Positions 7,287 through 18,394 of a DNA stretch of 64,000 bases are shown here, piece by piece; position 1 is the stretch's first letter, and each line of letters begins with the position of its first letter. The notes beneath the pieces are model-generated. The model did not search any database and had not been told where the DNA came from. It worked only from the letters and a program-made list of their open reading frames with translations. The DNA comes from 66-474 sp040255405. GTDB lineage: Bacteria; Pseudomonadota; Gammaproteobacteria; Xanthomonadales; Rhodanobacteraceae. The translations under genes were made by a program, and so were the position numbers. Location: the NCBI GenBank assembly GCA_040255405.1, contig JBDZUX010000012.1, forward strand, positions 1 to 64,000, written 5' to 3'.

Positions 7287-9014
7287 TCAGGCCCGTGCGC
7301 GCGCGTCGGCCCGATCGATCTTGCGGGTGATGTACCACTGCTGGCCCAGCATGCAAACCTGCCGGACCACGTAATAAAGCGTGAGACCGGCCGGGAAGAA
7401 GAAGAACAACACCGCGAACAATATCGGCATCGCTTTCATCACCTTGGCCTGGGTCGGGTCCATGCCCTGCATCGGCGTGAGGAATTGCGACCCCAGCATC
7501 GCCAGCGCGTACAGGATCGGCAAGATGAACAGCGGATCGGCAGCAGACAGATCCGGTACCCACAGGAACGATGCGTGGCGCAGCTCGACGCTGAAGATCA
7601 GGACGTAATACAGCGCGAAGAAGATCGGCAGGATGATCAGGTTGGGCAGGCAACCCGCCATCGGATTGATCTTCTCCTTCTTGTACAGCTCCATCATGGC
7701 CTGCTGGTATTTCTGCTTGTCGTCGCCGAAGCGTTCCTTCAGCGCCTTCAGCCGCGGCTGCAACTTGCGCATGCGTGCGCCGGCCTTGAACTGGGCCTCG
7801 GTCAGCTTCCAGGTCACGGCCTGGATCAGCAGCACCAGCACGATGATCGCGAGCCCCCAGTTGCCGACCAGTCGGTGCAGGAACGACAACAGCTTGAACA
7901 TCGGCTGCGCGATCACCGTCGACCAGCCGTAGTCCACCGTCAGGTCGAGGCCGGGGGCAATCTTTCCGATCTGGTTCTGCAGGTTCGGCCCGACGTACAG
8001 CCGCGTCGCGCTGGTCACCATCTGGCCCGGCGCAGCCGTGAGGCCCGGTCCGACCGTGCGGATCAGGTAGCGCGGCTTGCCGTTCGCGTCATGCGGCGGC
8101 ACTTCGACACTGGAAAATTGTTGCGGCTGCTTGTCGTTCGGGATCCACGCCGTCACGAAGAACCGCTGGGTCATCGCGATCCAGCCGCCGGTCACGCCCT
8201 GGTGCAGCGGCTCACTCTGGAAGTCGCCGAATTTCAGCTTGTTGAACTTGGAGTCCGGGCTGTACCACGCCGCGCCGGTGTAGGCAAAACTGTCCGGGTT
8301 GTAGAACTCCAGGAAATGCTTGGGCGGCGGCGGCGGCTCGACGCGATCGAGTTGCTGGTAGGCGTTGCCATGCCAGGTCTTGCTGCCGTGGTTTTCGATC
8401 TGCTGTGACAGCCCGACCACATAGCTGCCGCGCGTCAAGGTATAGCGCTTGATCACCTCGACGCCGGACGCCGCGTCACTCCAGCGCAAGGTCACGACGA
8501 CCTGATTCTGGCCGGGCGCCAAAATGTATTGCGTCGCCTCGGGCGTGAACATTGCAAGATGATTCGGCGCGCTACTGCCATCGGCGCCGATCAAGCCATC
8601 CTGCGCAACGTAGTACGTGGCCCCCGATTCATTCAGCAAATGCACCGGCGGACTGCCGCGCTCGACCTTCTGGGAATAATCCAGCAATGCGGCGCCGACC
8701 ACGGTGCCGCCACGCGGATCGATGGTAAGTTTCAGCAGATCGTTGCTGGCCGTGACCAGATCCTGCGTGGGTGTTCCGCTCGGCCTCGCGGCCTCCGGCG
8801 GGGGCGACGCGGTCGCCGGTGCCGATGCGGGCGCAACGCTGGCTGGAGCGGTTGGTATCGCCGCTGCGTCCGGCGCCGCGGACGTCGCTGGGGTGGCGAC
8901 CTGCGCCGGGACCGCGGGCGGCGCGGACGGATAGTCGTGCTGCCACGCCTGCCACAACAAGTAGGCAACGGCCAGCAACGCCACGACCAGCAGTGTGCGT
9001 GTTTGATTGATCAC
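7287..9014 (-). CDS. yidC: Membrane protein insertase YidC
   Basis: Inserts and folds inner-membrane proteins, alone or with SecYEG; the Fo c subunit encoded nearby is a classic client. The 575 residues comprise an N-terminal anchor (NQTRTLLVVALLAVAYLLWQ), an alanine/proline-rich linker at about 35-80, a large periplasmic domain typical of Gram-negative YidC, and five C-terminal helices including the GNWGLAII and PMAGCLPNLI segments. The start codon is GTG. It lies 39 nt after rnpA. The small yidD gene often found between them is absent. Confidence 0.97.
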   Translation of the reverse strand: MINQTRTLLVVALLAVAYLLWQAWQHDYPSAPPAVPAQVATPATSAAPDAAAIPTAPASVAPASAPATASPPPEAARPSGTPTQDLVTASNDLLKLTIDPRGGTVVGAALLDYSQKVERGSPPVHLLNESGATYYVAQDGLIGADGSSAPNHLAMFTPEATQYILAPGQNQVVVTLRWSDAASGVEVIKRYTLTRGSYVVGLSQQIENHGSKTWHGNAYQQLDRVEPPPPPKHFLEFYNPDSFAYTGAAWYSPDSKFNKLKFGDFQSEPLHQGVTGGWIAMTQRFFVTAWIPNDKQPQQFSSVEVPPHDANGKPRYLIRTVGPGLTAAPGQMVTSATRLYVGPNLQNQIGKIAPGLDLTVDYGWSTVIAQPMFKLLSFLHRLVGNWGLAIIVLVLLIQAVTWKLTEAQFKAGARMRKLQPRLKALKERFGDDKQKYQQAMMELYKKEKINPMAGCLPNLIILPIFFALYYVLIFSVELRHASFLWVPDLSAADPLFILPILYALAMLGSQFLTPMQGMDPTQAKVMKAMPILFAVLFFFFPAGLTLYYVVRQVCMLGQQWYITRKIDRADARARA

Positions 9015-9053
9015 TGGGGAATCCGGGCTTTGGGCACGACTGGCCGGAGCAAG

Positions 9054-9428
9054 TCAGCCATCGATTGTGCCGGGAGCAGACGCCTGCTTCAACGCCTTCA
9101 ATTTCTGCCATGCGTGCCGCAGGTCGGCATGCAGGGCAGGACGATCGGCCGTGACCGCCGAGGAGCGCGCGATCACCAGAACATCGAACGGCGGCAACCC
9201 GTCGCGTTGCTCGCGGAATGATTCGCGAGCGATGCGCTTGATCCGATTACGTTGCACCGCGCGTTTGCTGACCTTGCGCGACACCGCCAGTCCAAGTCGC
9301 GCGGTGGCCTCGGGGCTTTCGATCCAGCGCAGCAGAAAATATCTCGCCTGAAATCGCCCCCTGGCATTTCGCAGCGCGGCAAAATCGGCGGCTCGGCGCA
9401 GCCGCGCATGCGGCGGCAAACCGGCCAT
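9054..9428 (-). CDS. rnpA: Ribonuclease P protein component
   Basis: Basic protein cofactor of RNase P, which matures tRNA 5' ends. The 124 residues contain the family signature RNRIKRIARESFR at about 61-73 and the preceding GLAVSRKVSKRAVQ. The start ATG lies 9 nt after the rpmH stop, giving the universal rpmH-rnpA pair. It is transcribed from the promoter upstream of rpmH. Confidence 0.97.
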   Translation of the reverse strand: MAGLPPHARLRRAADFAALRNARGRFQARYFLLRWIESPEATARLGLAVSRKVSKRAVQRNRIKRIARESFREQRDGLPPFDVLVIARSSAVTADRPALHADLRHAWQKLKALKQASAPGTIDG

Positions 9429-9437
9429 GCGTGGGAC

Positions 9438-9572
9438 TTACGGGATCAGACGCTTGCGACCCTTGGCGCGGCGCGCAGACAAGACCTTGCGGCCATCGGC
9501 CGTCTTCATGCGGGCGCGAAAGCCGTGGGTGCGGGCGCGCTTGAGCACGCTGGGCTGATAAGTGCGTTTCAT
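9438..9572 (-). CDS. rpmH: Ribosomal protein bL34
   Basis: A 44-residue, very basic large-subunit protein reading MKRTYQPSVLKRARTHGF at its start and ending RRAKGRKRLIP, which is the standard bL34 sequence. It is the first gene of the leftward rpmH-rnpA-yidC-mnmE unit and is divergent from dnaA, as in most proteobacteria. Confidence 0.98.
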   Translation of the reverse strand: MKRTYQPSVLKRARTHGFRARMKTADGRKVLSARRAKGRKRLIP

Positions 9573-9631
9573 GGATGACTCCGCAGCGGGTTGCCCGCGC
9601 GAGGCGGGTCAGGCATGGAAAAAGACTGGGA

Positions 9632-9660
9632 ATTCTAAGGTTTTCATGAGGCCGCGTCAA
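9632..9660 (-). promoter_or_regulatory. Strong sigma70 promoter of rpmH-rnpA-yidC-mnmE
   Basis: On the minus strand a -35 TTGACG (9660-9655) and a -10 TAGAAT (9637-9632) are separated by exactly 17 bp. Each box departs from consensus by one base. The start point is about 55 nt upstream of the rpmH ATG. Strong promoters here are normal for a ribosomal protein gene. Confidence 0.8.
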
Positions 9661-9790
9661 GGGAAATGTCGGCGGTACGGCCCGCGGTGTTCGCGCCGCG
9701 CGCAGCTTTCCGGCAGCCTGTTAGACTGACCCGTCCACCTCGCGCAAACAGTTGCGCGACGGTATCCGGGCCGATTCATCACGGGTTTTC

Positions 9791-11107
9791 ATGAGCGATC
9801 TCTGGCAACGCTGCCTCGCGCGGCTCGAAGGTGAAATCGAGCCCAGCGTCCTGCACACCTGGCTGCAACCCCTGCAGGCCCGCTACGACGACGGCACCTT
9901 GCGGCTGTTCGCACCCAATACGTATACGCTGGAGTTCGTCCGCAACGGTTACCTGTCCCGCATCGAGGGCACCCTCTCGGCGCTGGCAGGGCGGCCCGTG
10001 CCACTGCGGCTGGAAGTCGGCTCCATCGCGACGGTCGGCAAGCCCGCCACGCCCCAGGCAGGCGTGCCCGGCCCCGGCGCGACGCCGCAGCACAACCTTG
10101 ATCCGCACTACATATTCGACAACTTCGTCGAAGGCAAATCCAACCAGTTGGGCAAGGCTGCCGCCATGCAGGTGGCCCAGAACCCCGGGCGTGCCTACAA
10201 CCCGCTGCTGCTGTACGGCGGTACCGGCCTCGGCAAAACCCATCTGATGCAGGCCGCGGGCAACCTGATGTTGAAACACAACCCGTCGATGAAGTTGCTG
10301 TACGTGCATTCCGAGCGCTTCACGGAAATGATGATCACCGCGCTGCGCAACAAGAACATGGACGATTTCAAGCACAAGTTCCGGTCGGTCGACGCGCTGC
10401 TGATCGACGACATCCAGTTCTTCGCCGGCAAGGACGCGACCCAGGAGGAGTTCTTCCACACCTTCAACACTTTGTACGAATCGCGCCAGCAGATCATCCT
10501 GACCTGTGACCGCTATCCGAAGGAAGTGGACAACCTGGAATTGCGGCTCAAGTCGCGGCTCGGCTGGGGTCTCTCGGTCGCCATCGAGCCCCCCGATTTC
10601 GAAACCCGCGCGGCGATCCTGCTGGAAAAGGCGCAGGCGCGCGGCATCCCGCTGCCAAGCGACGTGGCCTTGCTGCTGGCACGCCGGATCCGCTCCAACG
10701 TCCGCGAGCTGGAGGGCGCCCTCAACACCGTCGCCGCGCAGGCCAACCTGTCCGGGCGCGGCATCACGGTGGAGCTGGTACAGGAAACCTTGCGCGACCT
10801 CTTCAACGTCCACGCGCGCGCGATCACCATCCAGAACATCCAGAAGACAGTGGCGGACTATTACCAGTTGCGTCTTTCGGATTTGCTTTCGCAACGGCGG
10901 GTGCGCTCGCTGGCCCGGCCTCGCCAGATCGCGATGGCACTTGCCAAGGAATTGACCGAACACAGCCTGCCCGAGATCGGCGAAGCCTTTGGCGGCAAGG
11001 ACCACACCACGGTCATGCACGCGTGCAAGAAAATCCGCAGCCTCTGCGATACCGACATGCGCCTTCGCCAGGACTGGGACAAACTCATCCGGATATTGAC
11101 TGGGTAA
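9791..11107 (+). CDS. dnaA: Chromosomal replication initiator DnaA
   Basis: AAA+ ATPase that binds DnaA boxes and opens oriC. The start at the ATG giving MSDLWQRCLARLE is chosen because this matches the conserved domain I; 438 residues result. Domain III has the Walker A GGTGLGKT at about 143-150 and the Walker B region LLIDDIQFFAGK. The arginine-finger region follows. Domain IV ends with the DNA-binding signature KDHTTVMHACKKI. No strong ribosome-binding site precedes the start. It is followed directly by oriC. Confidence 0.98.
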   Translation: MSDLWQRCLARLEGEIEPSVLHTWLQPLQARYDDGTLRLFAPNTYTLEFVRNGYLSRIEGTLSALAGRPVPLRLEVGSIATVGKPATPQAGVPGPGATPQHNLDPHYIFDNFVEGKSNQLGKAAAMQVAQNPGRAYNPLLLYGGTGLGKTHLMQAAGNLMLKHNPSMKLLYVHSERFTEMMITALRNKNMDDFKHKFRSVDALLIDDIQFFAGKDATQEEFFHTFNTLYESRQQIILTCDRYPKEVDNLELRLKSRLGWGLSVAIEPPDFETRAAILLEKAQARGIPLPSDVALLLARRIRSNVRELEGALNTVAAQANLSGRGITVELVQETLRDLFNVHARAITIQNIQKTVADYYQLRLSDLLSQRRVRSLARPRQIAMALAKELTEHSLPEIGEAFGGKDHTTVMHACKKIRSLCDTDMRLRQDWDKLIRILTG

Positions 11108-11313
11108 CCCTGTGGATAAAATACGGACGGAGAACTATCGACAAATCATCCACAGCTCACACACTGGTGCTCCAAATGTCGATTCTTGAGCAGATCAATT
11201 ACAAACATTTGATTACAAACATATTTTATTGAGAATCCTGTTATCAACAAGCCCTGCTTCTACGATCTTATCTACAAGTAAACAAACAAAGACAGCCGAC
11301 ACGGGGATCGACC
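11108..11313. other. Chromosomal replication origin (oriC) between dnaA and dnaN
   Basis: A 206-bp gene-free stretch, clearly AT-richer than its surroundings. It holds one perfect DnaA box in inverse orientation (TGTGGATAA, 11111-11119). Three boxes have one mismatch: TCATCCACA (11146-11154), TTATCAACA (11241-11249) and TTATCTACA (11268-11276). An AT-rich run at about 11197-11232 with repeated ATTACAAACAT units lies between the boxes and is a plausible duplex-unwinding element. The position between dnaA and dnaN is the classic origin site. The promoter of dnaN presumably lies here too. Confidence 0.85.
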
Positions 11314-12414
11314 ATGCGCTTCAGTACCCAGCGTGAAACCTTGCTCAAGCCGATGCAACAAGTCGTCGGAGTGGTGGAGCGCCGGCAGACCTTGCCGGTA
11401 CTCGCCAACCTGTTGGTCCAGGTGAAGGAAGGGCGCTTGTCCTTGACGGGCACCGATCTCGAAGTGGAAATGCGCGCCAGCGCCGCAGTGGACGCTGCCG
11501 AAGACGGCGAAACCACGGTTCCGGCCCGGAAGTGGTTCGATCTGGTGCGAGCGCTGCCCGATGGCGTCAAGGTGGATGTGCAGGTCAAGGGCGACCGCGT
11601 GGTGATGCACGCGGGGCGCAGCCGGTACACGCTGGCGAGCCTGCCGGCGGACGAGTTCCCGACCAATGACGAGATCGAGGTCACCGAACAGGTCACCTTG
11701 CCCGAAGGAACATTGCGGAACCTCATGGAGCGGACGGCGTTTGCGATGGCGAACCAGGACGTTCGCTACTACCTCAACGGGTTGCTGATGGACCTTCGTG
11801 GCGCCGAGTTGCGCTGCGTCGCCACCGACGGCCATCGCATGGCCATGGCCGAAACGGCGCTGGAGACGGCGGTCAAGAGCAATCGGCAGATCATCATCCC
11901 GCGCAAGGGTGTCACGGAGTTGCTGGGGTTGTTCGACTCCGGCGAAGACGTGGTCACCATCGAGTTCTCCAGCAATCACATCCGGGTGCGCCGCGGCGAT
12001 GTGGTGTTCACGTCCAAGTTGATCGATGGGCGGTTTCCCGATTACGAGGCGGTGATTCCGCTGGGCGCCGACAAGCTGGTGCGGGTGGATCGCGATACCG
12101 TTCGGAACGCGCTCCAACGCGCGGCGATCCTCTCGAACGAAAAGTACCGGGGGGTACGCCTGGAAGTTGCTCCCAACTGCCTGCGCATCATTGCCCACAA
12201 CCCGGAACAGGAAGAGGCTTTCGAGGAAATCGAGGCCGAGACTTCGGTCAACGACATCGCGATCGGGTTCAATGTCGGCTACCTGCTCGATGCCCTCGGC
12301 TCACTGGATGAGCAGCACGTCCATCTGCAGTTGCGGGACGCGCAGTCGAGCTGTCTGTTGCGCGGCGCCGACAGCCAGAAGATCCAGCATGTGGTCATGC
12401 CCTTGCGCTTGTGA
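11314..12414 (+). CDS. dnaN: DNA polymerase III beta sliding clamp
   Basis: Processivity clamp of the replisome. The 366 residues form three repeated clamp domains. The start is MRFSTQRETLLKPMQQVVGVVERRQTLPVLAN-like, with the conserved TLPVLANLL. The C-terminus ends in the conserved VMPLRL, which forms part of the partner-binding cleft. It is downstream of oriC and 40 nt before recF. Confidence 0.98.
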   Translation: MRFSTQRETLLKPMQQVVGVVERRQTLPVLANLLVQVKEGRLSLTGTDLEVEMRASAAVDAAEDGETTVPARKWFDLVRALPDGVKVDVQVKGDRVVMHAGRSRYTLASLPADEFPTNDEIEVTEQVTLPEGTLRNLMERTAFAMANQDVRYYLNGLLMDLRGAELRCVATDGHRMAMAETALETAVKSNRQIIIPRKGVTELLGLFDSGEDVVTIEFSSNHIRVRRGDVVFTSKLIDGRFPDYEAVIPLGADKLVRVDRDTVRNALQRAAILSNEKYRGVRLEVAPNCLRIIAHNPEQEEAFEEIEAETSVNDIAIGFNVGYLLDALGSLDEQHVHLQLRDAQSSCLLRGADSQKIQHVVMPLRL

Positions 12415-12454
12415 TGAACGAACCGTGGCCTGACGCCGGAGTCGGGGCGCGGCA

Positions 12455-13546
12455 ATGAAGATCGACCTGTTGCGGTTGCGCAATCTGCGTTGTTTCGAGG
12501 CCGCGGGATTCGCACCCGGGCCTGGCGTCAATTGGCTGGTCGGCCCCAATGGCGCAGGCAAAACCACGCTTCTGGAAGCCGCGTACATCCTTTCGCACGG
12601 CCGGTCGTTCCGCGCGCATGCGCGCTCTGCACCGTGCCGGCACGGTGCGTCGAATTACCTGGTGTACGCAGAGATTTCCCGTCGTGGCGGATCGTCGCAC
12701 CGGCTTGGCCTGGCCCGCCGCGGCGACCGGTGGGAAGCCCGCCTGGATGGCGCCGATCTCTCGACGCTCGCGCCGTTGTTTGAAGTATGTCCAGTGGTTG
12801 TCTTTGGCCCCGACAGCCCCTCCCTGATCACTGGTCCCGCCGACGAGCGCCGCAGTTTCCTGGACTGGAGTGTGTTCCACGTGGAACACGGTTCGCTCCA
12901 TATCTGGCGGCGCTGGCGGCGGGCGTTGCGCCAGCGTAACGCCCTGCTCCGGGACAATGCCGGCTCAGCGGCGTTCGAGCCGTGGGAACACGATCTCGGC
13001 AGCCTTGCTGAAGACATCCATCGCATGCGCAGCGCGTGCCTGGCGAGCCTTGAGTCTTACGTACTCGAAGAAGCAGCCATGCTGGTCCCGGAACTCGGGG
13101 CAGCACGGTTCGATTACCGGCCCGGCTGGGATGAAACCGTGCCTTTCGTTGACCAGCTGGTCGCGATGCGCGAGCGGGACCGCGAGCGGGGATTTACCCA
13201 GCGCGGTGCACATCGTGCGGATTGGTCACTGGAGTTCGAAGGCGTTGCGCGTCGCGAACACCTTTCCCGCGGTCAAGCCAAGGCGGTCGCCCTGGTTTGC
13301 GTCCTGGGCCTGGTGCGCTGGTTGAAAGACCGAACGGCAGAGTACCCCTTATTGTGCCTGGACGACCTCGACTCCGAACTGGATGCCGAACATGCTGAAA
13401 AAATGATCAACTGGATGTCGGACAAACCGCTGCAAGTCTGGATTACCTCAACTTCCATTCCGAAAACGGCGCTTCCCGACGCCCATCTGTTCCACGTGGA
13501 ACACGCAGGAGTGGTTGCCGGGAAGGGGTCGAGAGCTGGGGTATAA
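12455..13546 (+). CDS. recF: Recombination mediator RecF
   Basis: SMC-like ATPase that helps load RecA at gaps and stalled forks. The 363 residues have the Walker A GPNGAGKTT at about 30-38, the ABC signature region LSRGQAKAVALV and the Walker B region LLCLDDLDSELDAEH. The gene is unusual in carrying two perfect parS palindromes in its coding sequence. Its TAA stop (13544-13546) lies within the TATAAT at 13542-13547 ahead of gyrB. Confidence 0.97.
   Translation: MKIDLLRLRNLRCFEAAGFAPGPGVNWLVGPNGAGKTTLLEAAYILSHGRSFRAHARSAPCRHGASNYLVYAEISRRGGSSHRLGLARRGDRWEARLDGADLSTLAPLFEVCPVVVFGPDSPSLITGPADERRSFLDWSVFHVEHGSLHIWRRWRRALRQRNALLRDNAGSAAFEPWEHDLGSLAEDIHRMRSACLASLESYVLEEAAMLVPELGAARFDYRPGWDETVPFVDQLVAMRERDRERGFTQRGAHRADWSLEFEGVARREHLSRGQAKAVALVCVLGLVRWLKDRTAEYPLLCLDDLDSELDAEHAEKMINWMSDKPLQVWITSTSIPKTALPDAHLFHVEHAGVVAGKGSRAGV
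12873..12888. promoter_or_regulatory. parS centromere site 1 (inside recF)
   Basis: Perfect 16-bp palindrome TGTTCCACGTGGAACA, identical to the ParB-binding parS consensus used by Pseudomonas and related gammaproteobacteria. ParB loads here and spreads, and ParA then segregates the origin. It is about 1.6 kb from oriC, the usual origin-proximal placement. parAB are not in this window. Confidence 0.92.
13488..13503. promoter_or_regulatory. parS centromere site 2 (inside the 3' end of recF)
   Basis: A second perfect copy of the 16-bp parS palindrome TGTTCCACGTGGAACA, 600 bp downstream of the first, still in recF and 100 bp before gyrB. The two copies are read in different codon phases, which argues that selection is for the DNA site rather than for the encoded residues. 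Confidence 0.92.
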
Positions 13547-13547
13547 T
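13542..13547 (+). promoter_or_regulatory. Candidate -10 box of a gyrB promoter
   Basis: A perfect TATAAT lies 41 nt before the gyrB ATG and contains the recF stop codon. No convincing -35 sits at 16-18 bp; TTGCCG at 13515-13520 is 21 bp away. The call rests on the hexamer and position only. Confidence 0.4.
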
Positions 13548-13588
13548 GGGGTGTTTATATCCATGCATCGTCGCTACGAGTATCCGTC

Positions 13589-16000
<2,412 letters not shown>

Positions 16001-16110
16001 CGTCATGGATGAACACGCGTGGCAGACCGGTACTTGAGCTATGCTCATCGACCGCGTTACCCTCACCTTTCCCCTCGCGTCGTACGCGGTTCAGTGCAAG
16101 AGGCATTCCG

Positions 16111-17469
16111 ATGAAGCTTGAGTACCGCTGGCTGGTTTGCGGCATGTGTTCCGCCCTTGCGCTCGCGCTCGTGCCGCTGTCCGCGTCGGCGCAGATGGGC
16201 GGCCAGCAGTGTTCGGACATCCAGATGCTGCAGCACAAGTGCGGCGAGCAGCAGTCGAAGAAATCCGACAAGCAGGCCAAGCCCGAAACCAAGTATCCGA
16301 ATGCCACGCGCAAGCAGCCGGCCAACGCCGGCGTCAGCGCGAAGGAAGGCAAGACACTCAACGAAGGTCTGCAGGCAGCCAACGGCGGCGATTCCGCGAC
16401 CGCGCTGAAGGACCTGCAACCCATCGCGGATTCCAGCAGCAACGCCTACGCCAAGTCGCTCGCGATGCTGGGGCTCGCGCAGGTCAAGTACCACGGTGGC
16501 GATACCAAGGGCGCGATCGCGCTGCAGAAGCAGGCGCTCGATTCCAACGCGCTCGACAACGACAGCTACTTCCAGGGGCTGGAGACTTTGGCGCAGATGT
16601 ACATCGCCGATGAAGACTACGGCGACGCGCTCACCACGTTGAACACGTGGAGCACGGAGAGCGGCGCACAGTCCGCTGACATCGAGGCGTTGAAGGGCAA
16701 CGCGTACTACCGGCTGCAGAAATATCCGGAGGCCGTTGCGGCCATCCAGAAGGCCAAATCGCTGAGCGACAAGCCGCAGCCGAGCTGGGACCAGATCGAG
16801 ATGGCCAGCTACTTCGCGATGGACAAGTACGACGACGCCGCGAAGCTCGCCGAAGCGGCGTTGGCGAAGGATCCGAACAACAGCACGCTGCTGCAGAACG
16901 TCATCGCGATCTACATCAACGCGCACCAGGACCAGAAGGCGCTCGCGCTGCTGGAACGCGCCCGCGCGAACGGACAGATCAAGGACGAGGCCGGTTACAT
17001 GAACATGGCCAAGATGTACGACAACCTTGGCCAGAACAGCGACAACCCGAAGACCAACGCCATGAAAGCGGTGGGTGTCCTGAAGGAAGGCATGGACAAG
17101 GGCATCGTGCAGCCGGGTTTCGACAGCTACAAGCTGCTGGGCGACTCGTACGGGATCGCGGGTGACTACAAGAATGCCATCGATGCCTACGGCAAGGCGT
17201 CGCCCGATGCCAAGACCGGCCAGGTCGATTTCCTGCGCGGCCAGATGCTGGAAAACCAGGGCCGCCACAAGGAAGCCAAGGAGGCGCTGACACAGGCGAT
17301 CGCAAAGGGCGGATTCAAGCGCATGGGTGCGGCGTACCTCACGCTCGGCAACGCCGAGCTCGCGCTGAAGCACAAGTCCGCTGCGATCGAGGCTTACAAA
17401 CAAGCCGAGCAGGATCCTGAAACACGCGCCGACGCCCGGCGCACCTTGAAGCAGCTGGGACACAAGTAA
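16111..17469 (+). CDS. Secreted tetratricopeptide-repeat protein
   Basis: A 452-residue protein of unknown specific role. The start ATG at 16111 has AGAGG eight bases upstream and gives a clear signal peptide (KLEYRWLVCGMCSALALALVP, cleavage after about ASAQ). After a lysine-rich linker (about 48-75) the rest is a run of helical TPR-like repeats, with motifs such as AYGKASPDAK and AYKQAEQDPET. A homologous TPR gene commonly sits between gyrB and tonB in Xanthomonadales, so a periplasmic scaffolding role is likely. The exact partner cannot be deduced. Confidence 0.75.
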   Translation: MKLEYRWLVCGMCSALALALVPLSASAQMGGQQCSDIQMLQHKCGEQQSKKSDKQAKPETKYPNATRKQPANAGVSAKEGKTLNEGLQAANGGDSATALKDLQPIADSSSNAYAKSLAMLGLAQVKYHGGDTKGAIALQKQALDSNALDNDSYFQGLETLAQMYIADEDYGDALTTLNTWSTESGAQSADIEALKGNAYYRLQKYPEAVAAIQKAKSLSDKPQPSWDQIEMASYFAMDKYDDAAKLAEAALAKDPNNSTLLQNVIAIYINAHQDQKALALLERARANGQIKDEAGYMNMAKMYDNLGQNSDNPKTNAMKAVGVLKEGMDKGIVQPGFDSYKLLGDSYGIAGDYKNAIDAYGKASPDAKTGQVDFLRGQMLENQGRHKEAKEALTQAIAKGGFKRMGAAYLTLGNAELALKHKSAAIEAYKQAEQDPETRADARRTLKQLGHK

Positions 17470-17653
17470 ACCGGCTCAAGGTCAGCAGCAGCAAGCGCAA
17501 TGAAGGAAAAATTCGGGGGCTGCCCTCTAGGCAAGGCCCCGATAGTGGTGTAACGTTTCGTACTTTTCCGCCGCCTTGGTTGCGGACGCCGCATCGGAAG
17601 CGATTCGGCAACCGCAGTGGGGCCCTTTAAGGTCAGCGACTGGTTCATACACG

Positions 17654-18310
17654 ATGGCACGTACGTCGGCTCGAGACCGCAAGCGGTTCAATTGGTGGCG
17701 CACGATCGCAGTCGCGTTTGCGATTGCCCTGCACGCCGGCATCATCATCATGTTGCTGGCGCCGGCCGCCCCACCGGCTGCGAAGGACAAGAACACCCAG
17801 AAGATCGTGCGCGTCGAATTCATTCCGCCGCCACCCCCGCCGCCGCCGCCACCCCCGCCGCCGCCGGAACCACCCAAGCAGCCGCCGCCGAAGGTCATCA
17901 AGCTGGAGAGGCCGCCGCCACTGCCGCCGCCACCGGCACCGCCGCCGCCGCAGGAACAGTCGATCATGTCGACGCCGGCCGAGCCGCCGCGTCCGCCGGC
18001 ACCGCCGCCGCCGCCCGCGAACGTCGCGCCGTCGGTGGACATCAGCTACAAGAATCGCAACCCGCCCAAATACCCGATCCAGGCCGTGCGCCAGGGTCAC
18101 CAGGGCGAGGTGGTTCTTGCGATCACCATCAACGCCGCCGGCGAGGTGGTGGACGTGAAGGTGCAGAAATCCAGTGGTTACCGCGAACTCGACCGCGCAG
18201 CGGAAGACGCCGCACGCCACTGGCGATTCAATCCGGGCATCCAGAACGGCAGGCCGTCGGGCGGTGTCGTGCTGGTTCCGGTGAATTTCAGCCTCAGCGG
18301 CATCGAATAG
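17654..18310 (+). CDS. tonB: TonB energy-transducing protein
   Basis: Links the ExbB-ExbD proton motor to TonB-dependent outer-membrane receptors. The ATG at 17654 is chosen because it places a short basic N-terminus (ARTSARDRKRFNWW) before the single membrane helix (about 17-35); upstream in-frame readings begin only at TTG. A very proline-rich periplasmic spacer (about 56-125), including 14 consecutive prolines, precedes the TonB C-terminal domain (PPKYPIQAVRQGHQGEVVLA, HWRFNPGIQNG). Total 218 residues. It is the first gene of the tonB-exbB-exbD-exbD cluster. Confidence 0.93.
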   Translation: MARTSARDRKRFNWWRTIAVAFAIALHAGIIIMLLAPAAPPAAKDKNTQKIVRVEFIPPPPPPPPPPPPPPEPPKQPPPKVIKLERPPPLPPPPAPPPPQEQSIMSTPAEPPRPPAPPPPPANVAPSVDISYKNRNPPKYPIQAVRQGHQGEVVLAITINAAGEVVDVKVQKSSGYRELDRAAEDAARHWRFNPGIQNGRPSGGVVLVPVNFSLSGIE

Positions 18311-18394
18311 AAACTTCACCCTCTGCCGGATTGATTCCGGTAGAGTCCATCAGTCAACGTTCCACTTGCTACAACTTGAAGGAAGGGTAGCGCC

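Noticed and set aside
5346..8408. Plus-strand open frame of about 1020 codons opposite atpI, mnmE and yidC
   Set aside because: Shadow frame with low-complexity Arg/Ser/Ala sequence and no ribosome-binding site; three conserved genes occupy the minus strand.
9014..9054. yidD between rnpA and yidC
   Set aside because: Only 39 nt separate the two genes; there is no room for yidD.
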